Source: Dehalococcoidia bacterium (lineage in GTDB: Bacteria > Chloroflexota > Dehalococcoidia > DSTF01 > JACRBR01). Taken from it: DNA of 64,000 nucleotides. Below the pieces are notes generated by a model. That model saw nothing but the letters and a program-made list of their open reading frames with translations. It made no database searches and was not told the DNA's origin. The translations under genes and the position numbers were made by a program. The stretch lies in the NCBI GenBank assembly GCA_040902535.1, contig JBBDXD010000018.1, positions 186,001 through 250,000 of the forward strand. Reading direction: 5' to 3'. This document shows positions 9,057-18,153 of this stretch, piece by piece (the stretch's first letter is position 1; each line of letters begins with the position of its first letter).

Positions 9057-10129
9057 CGGGAAGCGTGTCCGCACAATCGGCAGGACGCAACGAACAAGTG
9101 CCCGACGCGTACGCGCGCGCCGGCGTGAATCTGTCGGCGCGAAACGACCTCGTCGAGCGGATCAAGAAGGTCACGGAGCGGGCTTCCCGGCCGGAGATAC
9201 TGAGCGGGGTCGGCGGCTTCGGTGCGGCGTTCGAGTTGGCGCGCTACCGGCAGCCAGTGCTGGTTTCAAGCACGGACGGCGTGGGGACGAAGCTACGGAT
9301 CGCCCAGATCATGGGCCGGTACGATACGGTCGGGCAGGACCTGGTGAACCACTGCGTGAACGACATCCTGACGTCGGGCGCGCACCCGTTGTTCTTTCTC
9401 GACTACATCGGATCGTCTGACCTCAGCGACGATCGCAAGCTCGAAGTGATCGACGGCATGGCGCGGGCATGCGAAGCGCACGGATGCGCGCTCATCGGCG
9501 GCGAGACGGCCGACATGCCCGGGACCTACGCGCCGGGCGACTTCGACCTGGTCGGGTTTATCGTCGGCGTGGTGGAACGCGAGCACGTCATAGATCCGGC
9601 GCGCGTGCGGGAAGGCGACGTGATGCTCGCGTTGCCTTCAAGCGGACTGCACACAAATGGTTATTCGCTCGTGCGGACAATCTTCGGCATCGGCACGGGC
9701 GGTGACATCGAGGCGGATCGCGCGGCACTTCAACGGACGTATCCGCCGCTCGAAGAGCCGCTTGGCGAGGCGCTGCTGGCGGTACACCGTTCGTACTACG
9801 GAGACCTCAAGCCGGTGCTGACGCGGCTGCACGGGATCGCGCACATTACCGGCGGCGGGATCACCGACAACGTGCCACGCGTGCTGCCCGAAGGGCTGGC
9901 GGCACGGTTCGAGCTGGGCTCGTGGCGCGTGCCGCCGTTGTTCTCGCTGATCCAGGAGAAGGGCGCCGTCTCCGACGCCGACATGTATCACACGTTCAAC
10001 ATGGGCTTGGGCATCGTGCTGATCGTCGCGCCGTCCGACGCCGACGCGATCGGCGCGCAGCTTCGCGAGGCGAAGCCCGTCGGCCGCATCGTGAAGCAGG
10101 CGGACGGACGAAGGGTGATCGTCGGCTGA
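9053..10129 (+). CDS. purM: Phosphoribosylformylglycinamidine cyclo-ligase (AIR synthetase)
   Basis: This 358-residue cytosolic enzyme closes the imidazole ring using ATP. The ATG lies within the purF stop (ATGA), and a longer open frame upstream is ignored. Family motifs include STDGVGTKLRIAQ, the catalytic loop VNHCVNDILTSGAHPLFFLDY, GGETADMPG and HITGGGITDNVPR. The length matches the family. The first ~20 residues (GSVSAQSAGRNEQVPDAY) precede the usual start DAYARAGVN and may be a non-conserved leader. It is followed four bases later by purH. Confidence 0.97.
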   Translation: MTGSVSAQSAGRNEQVPDAYARAGVNLSARNDLVERIKKVTERASRPEILSGVGGFGAAFELARYRQPVLVSSTDGVGTKLRIAQIMGRYDTVGQDLVNHCVNDILTSGAHPLFFLDYIGSSDLSDDRKLEVIDGMARACEAHGCALIGGETADMPGTYAPGDFDLVGFIVGVVEREHVIDPARVREGDVMLALPSSGLHTNGYSLVRTIFGIGTGGDIEADRAALQRTYPPLEEPLGEALLAVHRSYYGDLKPVLTRLHGIAHITGGGITDNVPRVLPEGLAARFELGSWRVPPLFSLIQEKGAVSDADMYHTFNMGLGIVLIVAPSDADAIGAQLREAKPVGRIVKQADGRRVIVG

Positions 10130-10132
10130 CCT

Positions 10133-11698
10133 ATGCCTCTTCGCGCCATCCTGGCTCCTTATGACAAGACCGGACTCGTAGAACTGGCCCGCGGCCTCGC
10201 CGGCCTGCAGGTCGAGCTGTACGCGACGGGCAACACGTTTCGCATCCTGCGCGAAGACGACGTGCCGGTGCGGCAGGTCAGCGACCTCACCGGCTTTCCG
10301 GAGATCCTGGATGGGCGCGTGAAGACGCTGCACCCGGGGGTGCATGGCGGCATCCTCGCGCGGCGCGACAAGCCGGCGCACATGGCAGAACTCGAGGAAC
10401 ACGGGCTGGCGACGATCGACATCGTCGTCGGCGGACTGTACCCGTTCCAGGAGACGGTCGCCCGCCCCGGCGTGACGCTCGATGAGGCGCTGGAGAACAT
10501 CGACATCGGCGGGCCGACGATGCTGCGCGCGGCGGCGAAGAACTTCCGGCACGTGCTGCCGATCGTCGATCCGGCGGACTACAACGACCTGCTCGACGCG
10601 TTGCGCAACGGCTCGATGCCGCTCGCGTGGCGGCGTAAGCTCGCTGTCAAGGCATTCCAGCACGTCGCGACGTACGACACGGCGATCGCGACGTGGCTGC
10701 GCGGCGCCGAAGAGCCCTTCCCTGACGCGATTACGCTGGCGTACGCGAAGACGAGCGATTTGCGGTACGGCGAGAACCCGCACCAGGGCGCGGCGCTCTA
10801 TCGCGCGGTGGACCCAAACGCGGGGCCGCCGCAGGGCGTCGTCAACGCGCGCCAGTTGCACGGCAAGGCGCTCTCGTACGTCAACATTCTCGATGCCGAC
10901 GCGGCGTGGGTCGCCGCGTGCGACTTTGCCGAGCCGACGATCGTCATCGTCAAGCACATGACTCCGTGCGGGATCGCCAGCAGGGACGATCTTTCCGCTG
11001 CGTTTGCGCTCGCGTTCGAGGCCGACCCGATCTCGGCCTTCGGCGGCATCATCGCCATCAACCGCCCGGTCGACGAGAGGCTGGCGAAAGCGATCCGCGG
11101 CACGAAGCACCCGACCAGCGGCCAGCGCCTGTTCGTCGAGATCATCGTGGCGCCTGAGTTCTCGGTCGGGGCCATCGAGCTGCTCGTGAAATCGAAGGAC
11201 CTGCGGATCCTTGAGGCGCCGCCGGTGGATATGGCGTCGCGGAGCTTCGAGCATCACGGGATCGTCGGGGGAATGCTCATACAGGAGATGGACCGGATCG
11301 CTGACGATCCACGTGAGATGCGGGTCCTGACGAAGCGGCAGCCGACCGAAGCTGAACTGACAGATATGCGGTACGCCTGGCGCTGCGTGAAGCATGTGAA
11401 GTCGAACGCCGTTGTACTGGTGAAGGACCGCGCGCTCGTCGGGATGGGGGCAGGGCAGCCGAATCGCGTCACGAGCGCCCGGCTGGCAGTCGAGTCGGCC
11501 GGGGAAAAGTCAAGAGGGGCGGTGTCCGCATCGGACGCACTGATACCATTCCCCGACACGGTCGAGACGTGCGCCCGGGCAGGCGTCACCGCCATCATCC
11601 AGACCGGCGGCTCGATTCGTGATGAAGACTCCGTTGCCGTCTGCGACCAGCACGACATGGCCATGGTCGCGACGGGTGTGCGGCACTTCAGGCATTAG
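10133..11698 (+). CDS. purH: Bifunctional AICAR transformylase/IMP cyclohydrolase
   Basis: This 521-residue two-domain enzyme carries out the last two steps to IMP. The N-terminal cyclohydrolase (about 1-195) has YDKTGLVELARGL and GRVKTLHPGVHGGILARR. The C-terminal folate-dependent transformylase has SDLRYGENPHQGAALY, KHMTPCGIASRDDL and IPFPDTVETCARAGVTAI. The KHxNPCG motif of most homologues reads KHMTPCG here, but the catalytic Lys-His pair is kept. It completes the purF-M-H cluster in the same order as the pathway; purD, purN and purL are not in view. Confidence 0.96.
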   Translation: MPLRAILAPYDKTGLVELARGLAGLQVELYATGNTFRILREDDVPVRQVSDLTGFPEILDGRVKTLHPGVHGGILARRDKPAHMAELEEHGLATIDIVVGGLYPFQETVARPGVTLDEALENIDIGGPTMLRAAAKNFRHVLPIVDPADYNDLLDALRNGSMPLAWRRKLAVKAFQHVATYDTAIATWLRGAEEPFPDAITLAYAKTSDLRYGENPHQGAALYRAVDPNAGPPQGVVNARQLHGKALSYVNILDADAAWVAACDFAEPTIVIVKHMTPCGIASRDDLSAAFALAFEADPISAFGGIIAINRPVDERLAKAIRGTKHPTSGQRLFVEIIVAPEFSVGAIELLVKSKDLRILEAPPVDMASRSFEHHGIVGGMLIQEMDRIADDPREMRVLTKRQPTEAELTDMRYAWRCVKHVKSNAVVLVKDRALVGMGAGQPNRVTSARLAVESAGEKSRGAVSASDALIPFPDTVETCARAGVTAIIQTGGSIRDEDSVAVCDQHDMAMVATGVRHFRH

Positions 11699-11742
11699 AG
11701 GAGTGGAGGAGAGCGCTTCCGCTTCGTGCGGGAGCAAGGGAT

Positions 11743-12834
11743 ATGGCAGTACAACACGACCTGAACATCGTTCAGATCGAAGACGCGATCAACGCGCTCG
11801 ATCACAAGGAGCATTCGCGCTTCCACCGCCTGTTCGAAGTGACGAGCACCTACGGGCGCATCGTGCCGCCGGATGCGATGAAGCCGTGGATCGAAAAGCA
11901 GTTCGGCAGCGTCGAGGCGACGCTGGAGCAGAAGATCATCAAGGTGACGAACGTCGTCACGCTGGAGGGCGTGCTCTTCAACTGGCTGCGTTCGAGCCGG
12001 CCGATGTGGCGCCAGGAGATAGCCCTCGACGACGAGTTGGACACGACGAACGGTGACCCGCTGGCCGACCCGTTCAACAGCACACCGGAGGACCTCTTCG
12101 GGCGGGTGCGCGGGAAGTATTGCGTCACCGCCAGCAACATCGCCAAGTTCGATGGGTTCCACGGGCTGGTCGTCTTCAACGAGCGGCACCCGCTGCGCTT
12201 CACGCGCGAGATGCTGCATGACTACATCGACACCGGCGGGCGCTGGGGCGACCTGGCCCACGCGTCCGACCCCGAAGCCAAGTACTACATGTTCCTGTGG
12301 AACTGTTTGTGGCGGGCCGGCGCATCGCTGCTTCACGGGCACGCGCAGGTGATCATGGGCCACGGGATGCACTACGCGGCGGTCGAGTACCTGCGACGCT
12401 GCGCCGCCGTCTACCAGGCCCATCATCGGACGAATTACTTCAGCGACCTGTTCCTGGCGCACGAATCGATCGGCTGCGCGTTCGAGAAAGAGGGCACGCG
12501 CGTCCTGGCGAACATTGCGCCGAAGAAGGAGAACGAAGTGCTCCTCTTCGCGCCGTTCGTCAACGATTCGTTGAAGGACCGCATCTTCGAGACGCTGGAG
12601 TGCCTGCGCGACCGCATGGGCGTCAGTTCATTCAATCTGGTGATGTACACACCGCCGTGGTCGCAGACGCCCGAGAACTGGGAGGGATTCCCGGTGATCG
12701 TGCGCATCGTCGACCGCGGCGACCCGAGCAGCCGCACGGCGGACTTCGGCGCGATGGAGCTGTACGCGGCGAGCGTCGTGTCGAGCGATCCATTCGCACT
12801 GTCGCGCGCGCTGCGGGATCACATGCAGGCGTAG
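11743..12834 (+). CDS. HIT-superfamily, GalT-like nucleotidylyltransferase/hydrolase
   Basis: This is a 363-residue protein. Near residues 199-208 the motif LLHGHAQVIMG fits the HxHxQ active site of the GalT branch of the HIT fold, where the central His forms a nucleotidyl intermediate. In true GalT the motif is HPHxQ. The N-terminal half is not typical of galactose-1-phosphate uridylyltransferase, so the sugar specificity is open. The SD-like AAGGGAT lies next to the ATG, 44 bp after purH and in the same direction, so it may be co-transcribed with the purine genes. A role in nucleotide-sugar or dinucleotide turnover is inference. Confidence 0.7.
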   Translation: MAVQHDLNIVQIEDAINALDHKEHSRFHRLFEVTSTYGRIVPPDAMKPWIEKQFGSVEATLEQKIIKVTNVVTLEGVLFNWLRSSRPMWRQEIALDDELDTTNGDPLADPFNSTPEDLFGRVRGKYCVTASNIAKFDGFHGLVVFNERHPLRFTREMLHDYIDTGGRWGDLAHASDPEAKYYMFLWNCLWRAGASLLHGHAQVIMGHGMHYAAVEYLRRCAAVYQAHHRTNYFSDLFLAHESIGCAFEKEGTRVLANIAPKKENEVLLFAPFVNDSLKDRIFETLECLRDRMGVSSFNLVMYTPPWSQTPENWEGFPVIVRIVDRGDPSSRTADFGAMELYAASVVSSDPFALSRALRDHMQA

Positions 12835-12839
12835 CTGCC

Positions 12840-12874
12840 GGAAGCGGAATGCGAGACGCGGGAAGCGGGATCTG
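12840..12874. repeat. 7-bp-period array (GGAAGCG family)
   Basis: Five 7-mers follow the stop of the GalT-like gene: GGAAGCG first and fourth, AGACGCG third, ending GGATCTG. The same order of variant units recurs at 42588, 62506 and 62641, so this is a dispersed element and not a freshly amplified repeat. Confidence 0.75.
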
Positions 12875-12880
12875 GCCGTG

Positions 12881-13252
12881 CTACTTCTTACGCTTGCTGG
12901 CCGCCGCAGCATCGATCGCGGCCATCCGCTCGCTGACCAGCGTTTTCACCAGTGACTTCGGCAACGGCTTTCCCGTCGGAAAACGTATGGTGCCCTTCGA
13001 AGTGTCGTAGCGGGCGAGTGCGTCATCCTTCCGGTCGGTCATGAGTCCGTAGAGCGCACAGTGGTTCTTGGCGGCACCAAAGTACACCAGCGGCCGACCC
13101 TTGTACTTGAACGCCGGCAGGCCGTAGGCGATGGATTCGACTGCGTCGGGTGCGACGGCCTTGATCCGCCGTCGCACCTCCTTGAGCGTTGTGCGTGCGT
13201 CTTCCGGTACGTTCGAGAGGTACGCGTCGGTGTCGGTTGGCTTCGTGGCCAT
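12881..13252 (-). CDS. DUF1801/YdhG-like protein
   Basis: This 123-residue protein belongs to the DUF1801 (YdhG/CyaY-like fold) group. It shows the typical VESIAYGLPAFKYKGRPLVYF and KGTIRFPTGKPLPKSLVKTLV segments and a Lys-rich tail. AGGAGG lies six bases before the ATG. Some relatives have been proposed as frataxin-like iron chaperones, but nothing here tests that. The gene stands alone, convergent with the GalT-like gene. Confidence 0.8.
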   Translation of the reverse strand: MATKPTDTDAYLSNVPEDARTTLKEVRRRIKAVAPDAVESIAYGLPAFKYKGRPLVYFGAAKNHCALYGLMTDRKDDALARYDTSKGTIRFPTGKPLPKSLVKTLVSERMAAIDAAAASKRKK

Positions 13253-13333
13253 GATGTCCTCCTGCTGGCGCTAGAGCGTATGGCCGGCGATTGGTCGCGA
13301 GCAATAGGCGCGATACGCGTTGATACGGTAGGC

Positions 13334-13373
13334 GCGTTGCACGACGGCATCCTCGCGTTCGCTCAGGATGACG
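13334..13373. repeat. Dispersed 40-bp repeat, copy 1
   Basis: The element runs from GCGTTGCACGACGG to TTCGCTCAGGATGACG. It recurs with one insertion and one substitution at 13406-13446. CATCCT and AGGATG can pair around an 11-nt loop. It lies between the DUF1801 start and the cobA-hemD stop. Confidence 0.75.
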
Positions 13374-13405
13374 GCAATGCGGGCGGGCGGGCCGCGAGAT
13401 GATGT

Positions 13406-13446
13406 GCGTTGCACGACGGGATCCTTCGCGTTCGCTCAGGATGACG
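13406..13446. repeat. Dispersed 40-bp repeat, copy 2
   Basis: This 41-bp copy of the preceding element has an extra T. Its last bases contain the stop codon and final Ser codons of cobA-hemD (stop at 13436-13438). The repeat therefore invades the 3' end of a coding gene. Confidence 0.75.
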
Positions 13447-14956
13447 CTTCGATGAGCGCCCGTACGAGTCCGTCGATCGTGTACGTCGCTGCGACGACCG
13501 CGGGTTCGAGGCCCGCCTCGCGGACGGCTTGCGCGGTGATGGGGCCGATCGCGGCGATCGTCGCGTCGCGGAGGGGTGATGCATCGCCGTTCAGCATCTC
13601 GATCAGGTTGCGCACGGATGAGGAACTGGCGAACGTGACGATATCGATCTCGCCGTCGCGGAGTCGGCGCAGGCCTTCGGCGCCCGAGTCGCGCGGGATG
13701 TCGGAGCGGTACAGCTTCAACTCGTCGACGCGCGCGCCCTTCGCGATGAGGCCTTCGACAAGCGTCTCACGCTCGTCGGCGGCGCGGGGCAGCAGGATGC
13801 GTTGGCCGCGCAGGTTGCGACCCGCGAGCGCCTCGAGCAGGCCCTCGTCAACGTAGCGCTTCGGCACGATGTCGGCGCGCAGGCCATGACGTTCGAGCGC
13901 CGCCGACGTGCCGGAGCCGATCGCGGCGAGTTGCACCGACGTGAACGCTCGCGCATCGAGCGATGCAGCGTGCAGCTGTCCGAAGAATGAGTCGACCGCA
14001 TTGGCGCTCGTGAAGATCGCCCAGTCGTAGCCCGCGGTGCGAAGTGTTGCGAGGGCGGCGTCGACTTCGCGCTGGTCTGCGCACGGCACGATCTCGATCG
14101 TTGGCAGTTCGACGGGCTCGGCGCCCTGCGCGGCTAGCGCGCGTGACAGTTCGCTGGCCTGCTGACGTGCGCGCGTCACCAGCACGCGCTTGCCGAACAG
14201 CGGCTTGCGGTCGAACCAGCGCAGCTCATCGCGCAGCCCGGCCACCTCGCCGACGACGGTCACGGCGGGAGCGCCAATCTCGGCCTTCGCCACTTCATCG
14301 ACGATCGTCGCGAGCGTGCCGGTCAGCGTGCGCTGGCGCGGCAGCGTGCCCCACTCGACGACGGCGACGGGCGTCGAGCGGGCGCGTCCATGTTCGACGA
14401 GGCGCGCGACGATTTCGCGCAGGCGGCCGACGCCCATCAGGAAGACGAGCGTATCGACGCCCGTCGACAGCTTCGCCCAATCGATGCTGGTGTCGTCCTT
14501 CGCCGGATCCTCGTGGCCAGTGACGACTGCGAACGACGACGCCATCGCGCGGTGCGTGAGAGGCACTCCGGCGTATGCCGCAGCGGCGATGGCCGACGTA
14601 ACGCCTGGGAGCACTTCGAACGGGATGCCGGCGGCGACGAGCGCCTCGGCTTCTTCGCCGCCGCGCCCGAACACGAACGGGTCGCCGCCCTTCAGTCGCA
14701 CGACGCGCTTGCCGGCGCGCCCGTGCTCGACGAGCAGCGCGTTGATCTCGTCCTGGGACAGCGTGTGGCGGTCGGGGAGCTTGCCGGCATAGATCAGCTC
14801 TGCATCTGCGCGCGCGTGCTGCAGCAACGCGGGATTGGCGAGCCGGTCGTAGACGATGACGTCGGCTTCAGCGATGCGCGCGGCGCCGCCGACAGTGATC
14901 AACTCGGGATCGCCGGGGCCGGCGCCGACGAGCGATACGAAGCCGCTAGAAGCCAT
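13436..14956 (-). CDS. cobA-hemD: Fused uroporphyrinogen-III methyltransferase/uroporphyrinogen-III synthase
   Basis: This is a 506-residue fusion. Residues 1-245 are the SAM-dependent uroporphyrinogen-III C-methyltransferase: VSLVGAGPGDPELITV, VRLKGGDPFVFGRGGEE and PGVTSAIAAAAYAGVPLTHR. Residues 255-506 are HemD (GKRVLVTRARQQASELSRAL, then FTSANAV and IAAIGPITAQAVREAG), which cyclises hydroxymethylbilane. One protein therefore makes uro'gen III and commits part of it to siroheme or corrinoids. It overlaps the small gene upstream by 11 bases and is last in the operon. Confidence 0.95.
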   Translation of the reverse strand: MASSGFVSLVGAGPGDPELITVGGAARIAEADVIVYDRLANPALLQHARADAELIYAGKLPDRHTLSQDEINALLVEHGRAGKRVVRLKGGDPFVFGRGGEEAEALVAAGIPFEVLPGVTSAIAAAAYAGVPLTHRAMASSFAVVTGHEDPAKDDTSIDWAKLSTGVDTLVFLMGVGRLREIVARLVEHGRARSTPVAVVEWGTLPRQRTLTGTLATIVDEVAKAEIGAPAVTVVGEVAGLRDELRWFDRKPLFGKRVLVTRARQQASELSRALAAQGAEPVELPTIEIVPCADQREVDAALATLRTAGYDWAIFTSANAVDSFFGQLHAASLDARAFTSVQLAAIGSGTSAALERHGLRADIVPKRYVDEGLLEALAGRNLRGQRILLPRAADERETLVEGLIAKGARVDELKLYRSDIPRDSGAEGLRRLRDGEIDIVTFASSSSVRNLIEMLNGDASPLRDATIAAIGPITAQAVREAGLEPAVVAATYTIDGLVRALIEASS

Positions 14957-15275
14957 CTTCTCTCCTCAGGCTGACACCAAGATGTCGCTGCTTCACACTT
15001 TCACAGAAGTCGATGGCGCTCGCCGCGGCTGCCGCCGCTGGCTCCGCGGTCACGGATGATCGCAAGGCGTCGAGATCTGCTTGCAGTTCGTGCACCTCGT
15101 CGCACGGGACGACGAGATATCGCTCCGTCGAAAGGATGTCTTGTATGCGGCCCGTCCTCGGTGCAGCCCGCCAGTCGCTCACGAGTTCCTCGGGCACGAA
15201 CAAGGGCTCGGAGGTGAAACTCACACCGCGTCTATCGTCGTGGGGGTACAGGTAGAGGCCAAGCTCGGCGCTCAT
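14946..15275 (-). CDS. Small conserved-position protein in the heme operon, unknown
   Basis: This 109-residue protein starts with an ATG inside the hemC stop (ATGA) and overlaps the cobA-hemD start by 11 bases, so it is tightly coupled on both sides. The sequence (MSAELGLYLYPHDDRRGVSF, later RIQDILSTERYLVVPCDEVH) shows no transmembrane helix or known motif apart from an Ala-rich stretch near residue 80. Its placement suggests a role in tetrapyrrole synthesis, but no family was recognised. Cys57 and the two closely placed His residues are possible ligand positions only. Confidence 0.65.
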   Translation of the reverse strand: MSAELGLYLYPHDDRRGVSFTSEPLFVPEELVSDWRAAPRTGRIQDILSTERYLVVPCDEVHELQADLDALRSSVTAEPAAAAAASAIDFCESVKQRHLGVSLRREDGF

Positions 15276-16219
15276 GCCTGCGCCTGCTCCGCCACTTGCG
15301 CGAGCATGTAGTCCGCGAAGTCGGCGCCGACCTGCGCTGCTTCGCGCAACATGACGCGCTTGTAGTCGTCGATCCGCTGCGTGGCGACGAACGACGACTG
15401 GTAGTCGGCGACGATCGGTTCGGCGCCGTCCGTCGCGAGCATGCCCTGCATGAAGAGGGATTCGCCGTCGATCCACGCGTAAGCGCCGACAGGCAGGCGA
15501 CAGCCGGCGCCAAGGCGACGCAGGAAGCCGCGTTCGGCTTCCACGGCGGCGCGCGTCTGCCAGTGATCGATCGTGCCCACGAGCGTGAGCGCATCCGCGT
15601 CGTCGGCGCGCACTTCGATCGCGAGCGCAGCCTGGCCGACGGCGGGCGTCATCTCGTCGGCCTCGAAGATCTGAGCGGCTTTCTCGAGCAGTCCGAGCCG
15701 CTCGAGGCCGGCCATCGCCAGCACGGCGGCGTCGTAGTCGCCGGACTCGACTTTACGGATACGCGTGTCGACGTTGCCGCGGATCTCGACGGGCTGCACG
15801 TCGGAGCGCAGCGCGCGCAACATGACGGCGCGGCGGCCGGAGCCGGTGCCGATGCGCGCACCGGCAGGCAGGTCAGCGAGCTTCGCACCACCGCGCGTGA
15901 CGAGCGCATCCCGCACGTCGCCACGGGGCGGCACGGCGCCGATGGTCAGGCCCTGCGGCAGATCGGGTGGCAGGTCTTTGAGGCTGTGGACGGCGATGTC
16001 GACCGTGCCTGCGAGCAGCGCGTCTTCGATCGCCTTGGTGAAGACGCCGAGGCCGCCGATCTCGCTGAGCGGGGCGTTCGACCCGTCACCTTCGGTCTTG
16101 ATCTCGCGCACCTCGATCGCAACGTCGGGGGCGGCGGCGCGCAGCACCTCGACGACCATCTCCACCTGGCGCAGCGCGAGCCGGCTGCCGCGCGTGCCGA
16201 TGACATAGGTGCGACTCAT
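15272..16219 (-). CDS. hemC: Hydroxymethylbilane synthase (porphobilinogen deaminase)
   Basis: This 315-residue cytosolic enzyme polymerises four porphobilinogens. Motifs are YVIGTRGSRLALRQVEMV, AVHSLKDLPPDLPQGLTIGA and RIGTGSGRRAVMLRALR. The dipyrromethane-cofactor cysteine is in LGAGCRLPVGAYA. The start is six bases after the hemA stop. The length is normal for the family. Confidence 0.96.
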   Translation of the reverse strand: MSRTYVIGTRGSRLALRQVEMVVEVLRAAAPDVAIEVREIKTEGDGSNAPLSEIGGLGVFTKAIEDALLAGTVDIAVHSLKDLPPDLPQGLTIGAVPPRGDVRDALVTRGGAKLADLPAGARIGTGSGRRAVMLRALRSDVQPVEIRGNVDTRIRKVESGDYDAAVLAMAGLERLGLLEKAAQIFEADEMTPAVGQAALAIEVRADDADALTLVGTIDHWQTRAAVEAERGFLRRLGAGCRLPVGAYAWIDGESLFMQGMLATDGAEPIVADYQSSFVATQRIDDYKRVMLREAAQVGADFADYMLAQVAEQAQA

Positions 16220-16225
16220 GGCGGG

Positions 16226-17500
16226 TCAGTCCGCTTCAGGCGCGTCGACGCCGTCATCGTCCAGCCCGAAGAGCGCGCGCGCGGACTCGACGTAGCGCTC
16301 GCCGCCGCCGGACGACTTGAGCTTGTTGATGGGCGCGTGCAGCAGTTTTTTCACGAGCGCCGCGCTCATCGCCTCGACGCGCTTGCGGTCGGCATCGCTC
16401 ATGTTCGTCTTTGAGAGCGTGCGCCTAAGCTCTTCGAGCCGCACGGCTTCGGCACGCGCACGCATGGCCGTGACGGTCGGCACGACTTCGAGCGAGCCGA
16501 GCCACTCGGCGAACTTGACGACGGCTTCGTCGACGATGGCGTCGGCCTGGGCCAACTCCTTGCGGCGCAGATGCATGTTCTGCTGCGCGACGGCCTGCAT
16601 CGCATCGATGTCGTACAGGTGCACGCCGGGCACGCCTGCGACGTCCGCATCAACGTCGCGCGGGACAGCGATGTCGATGACAAGCAGCCGGCGTCCATTC
16701 CGCCGCGCCATCACGCGTTCGACCATCGCGCGGTCGATGACGCAGTCGTTGGCGGCGGTCGAACTGATCACGATGTCGGCATCCTCGATCGCGCGCTCGC
16801 GGTCTTCGAACGCGACGGGCGTGCCGCCGAGGTCCGTCGCAAGCGCCGCCGCGCGTTCGGTGCGCCGGCTCGTCACGATGATGCGCGCGACGCCGATGCC
16901 GGCGAGATTGCGCGCCGTGAGTTCGCCCGCCTCACCGGCGCCGATCACGAAGACGGTCTTGTCGACCAGGTCGCCGAGCGTGTTCTTCGCGAGCGCGACG
17001 GCCGTCGAACTCACGGAGACGGCGTGCCGGCCGATCGCGGTCTGCGTGCGCACCTTGCGTCCGACGCGAATCGCGGTGTGGAAGAGGCGCGAGAGCGCCG
17101 GTGTGTGCGTGCCCGCGGCGGTCGCCAGCGTGAAGGCGTGGCGCACCTGCCCGAGAATTTCCGACTCGCCGATGACCATTGAGTCGATGCCGGCTGCGAC
17201 GCGGAACAAATGCCGCGAGGCTTCCTTCTCGGGCAGGACGAAGAACGGCGCCCCTTCGACGGCCAGCTCGCCCTTGAATTCGCTCAGCAAGGCGACGATG
17301 GGCCGCGGGTCGCTGATGCCGCGCGCACCGGCTACGTATACCTCCGTACGGTTGCACGTCGAGACGACGGCGGCACCGGCAAAGCGTTCACCGAGCCTCG
17401 ACAGCAACTCGGGCATCTCGTCGGGGACGAACGCGAAGTGCTCGCGCACCGCCACCGGCGCCGTCTTGTGCGAGATACCGACGAGCGAGATCTGCATCAC
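16226..17500 (-). CDS. hemA: Glutamyl-tRNA reductase
   Basis: This 424-residue enzyme reduces glutamyl-tRNA to glutamate-1-semialdehyde with NADPH, the entry step of the C5 tetrapyrrole pathway. The catalytic cysteine lies in AVVSTCNRTEVYV (about residue 50). The NADPH fold includes VFVIGAGEAGELTARNL, followed by IVTSRRTERA and a helical dimerisation tail. The start overlaps the precorrin-2 dehydrogenase stop as ATGA. hemL and hemB are not in this window. Confidence 0.97.
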   Translation of the reverse strand: MMQISLVGISHKTAPVAVREHFAFVPDEMPELLSRLGERFAGAAVVSTCNRTEVYVAGARGISDPRPIVALLSEFKGELAVEGAPFFVLPEKEASRHLFRVAAGIDSMVIGESEILGQVRHAFTLATAAGTHTPALSRLFHTAIRVGRKVRTQTAIGRHAVSVSSTAVALAKNTLGDLVDKTVFVIGAGEAGELTARNLAGIGVARIIVTSRRTERAAALATDLGGTPVAFEDRERAIEDADIVISSTAANDCVIDRAMVERVMARRNGRRLLVIDIAVPRDVDADVAGVPGVHLYDIDAMQAVAQQNMHLRRKELAQADAIVDEAVVKFAEWLGSLEVVPTVTAMRARAEAVRLEELRRTLSKTNMSDADRKRVEAMSAALVKKLLHAPINKLKSSGGGERYVESARALFGLDDDGVDAPEAD

Positions 17501-18153
17501 GCTTCCGCTTCCGCAACCGGCGCCAGGTCGATGCCGAGGCGCTCGACAAGCCTCGCGCGCGCCTCGTCGTATCGCCGCTGGGCGAGCAGCACGCGCAGCG
17601 GTGCATCGATGGCTTCCTGCCAGGTGTCGTTCTCGACGTTGATGCCGCGCTTCCGCACTTCCTGTCGCACCTCGGCGAGCAGGTCCGCGAGCGCCGGCAT
17701 GTCTTCGGTGAGGTACGCGTCGAGTTCCTCGCGGAGGCGACGCGCCAGCGCCGGACTCGTACCGGACGTCGATGCGGCGAGGGTGATCTTTCCCTTGCGC
17801 ACGACCGACGGAAGGATGAAGTCACAGTTCGCCGGATCGTCGGCGGCGTTCACCCAGATGCGACGGCGGTTCCCCGCCTCGCGCACCTCGCGGTTCACGG
17901 CGCCATCGTCGGTGGCGACCATGATGAAGTGCCAGTCAGCGTCCAGGTCGGACTCGCGGTACTCGCGCTCGATGTGCGCAAAGCGCCCGTCTGACTTGTA
18001 GCCCTGCATTTCCTCGTTGAGTTGCGGCGCGACCACCGTGATGTCGGCCTCGGCGTTCATCAGTCCGCGCACTTTTTCGGCGCCGACGTGCCCGCCGCCG
18101 ATAACGAGTACGCGGCGTCCCTTGCACTCCACGAAGATCGGATACAGCGCCAT
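17497..18153 (-). CDS. Precorrin-2 dehydrogenase/sirohydrochlorin ferrochelatase (Met8/CysG-N type)
   Basis: This is a 218-residue protein with the NAD-binding loop VLVIGGGHVGAEKVRG and the family segment GTSPALARRLREELDAYL. It oxidises precorrin-2 to sirohydrochlorin and often inserts iron to give siroheme. It works with the methyltransferase half of cobA-hemD, which sits in the same operon. The C-terminal ~70 residues form the helical chelatase-like part. The ATG is immediately after the stop of the small gene upstream. Confidence 0.93.
   Translation of the reverse strand: MALYPIFVECKGRRVLVIGGGHVGAEKVRGLMNAEADITVVAPQLNEEMQGYKSDGRFAHIEREYRESDLDADWHFIMVATDDGAVNREVREAGNRRRIWVNAADDPANCDFILPSVVRKGKITLAASTSGTSPALARRLREELDAYLTEDMPALADLLAEVRQEVRKRGINVENDTWQEAIDAPLRVLLAQRRYDEARARLVERLGIDLAPVAEAEA

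Noticed and set aside
9638-11395. 585-codon open frame opposite purM/purH
   Set aside because: It spans two conserved genes antisense, with low-complexity Arg/Val/Asp composition, so it is a shadow frame.
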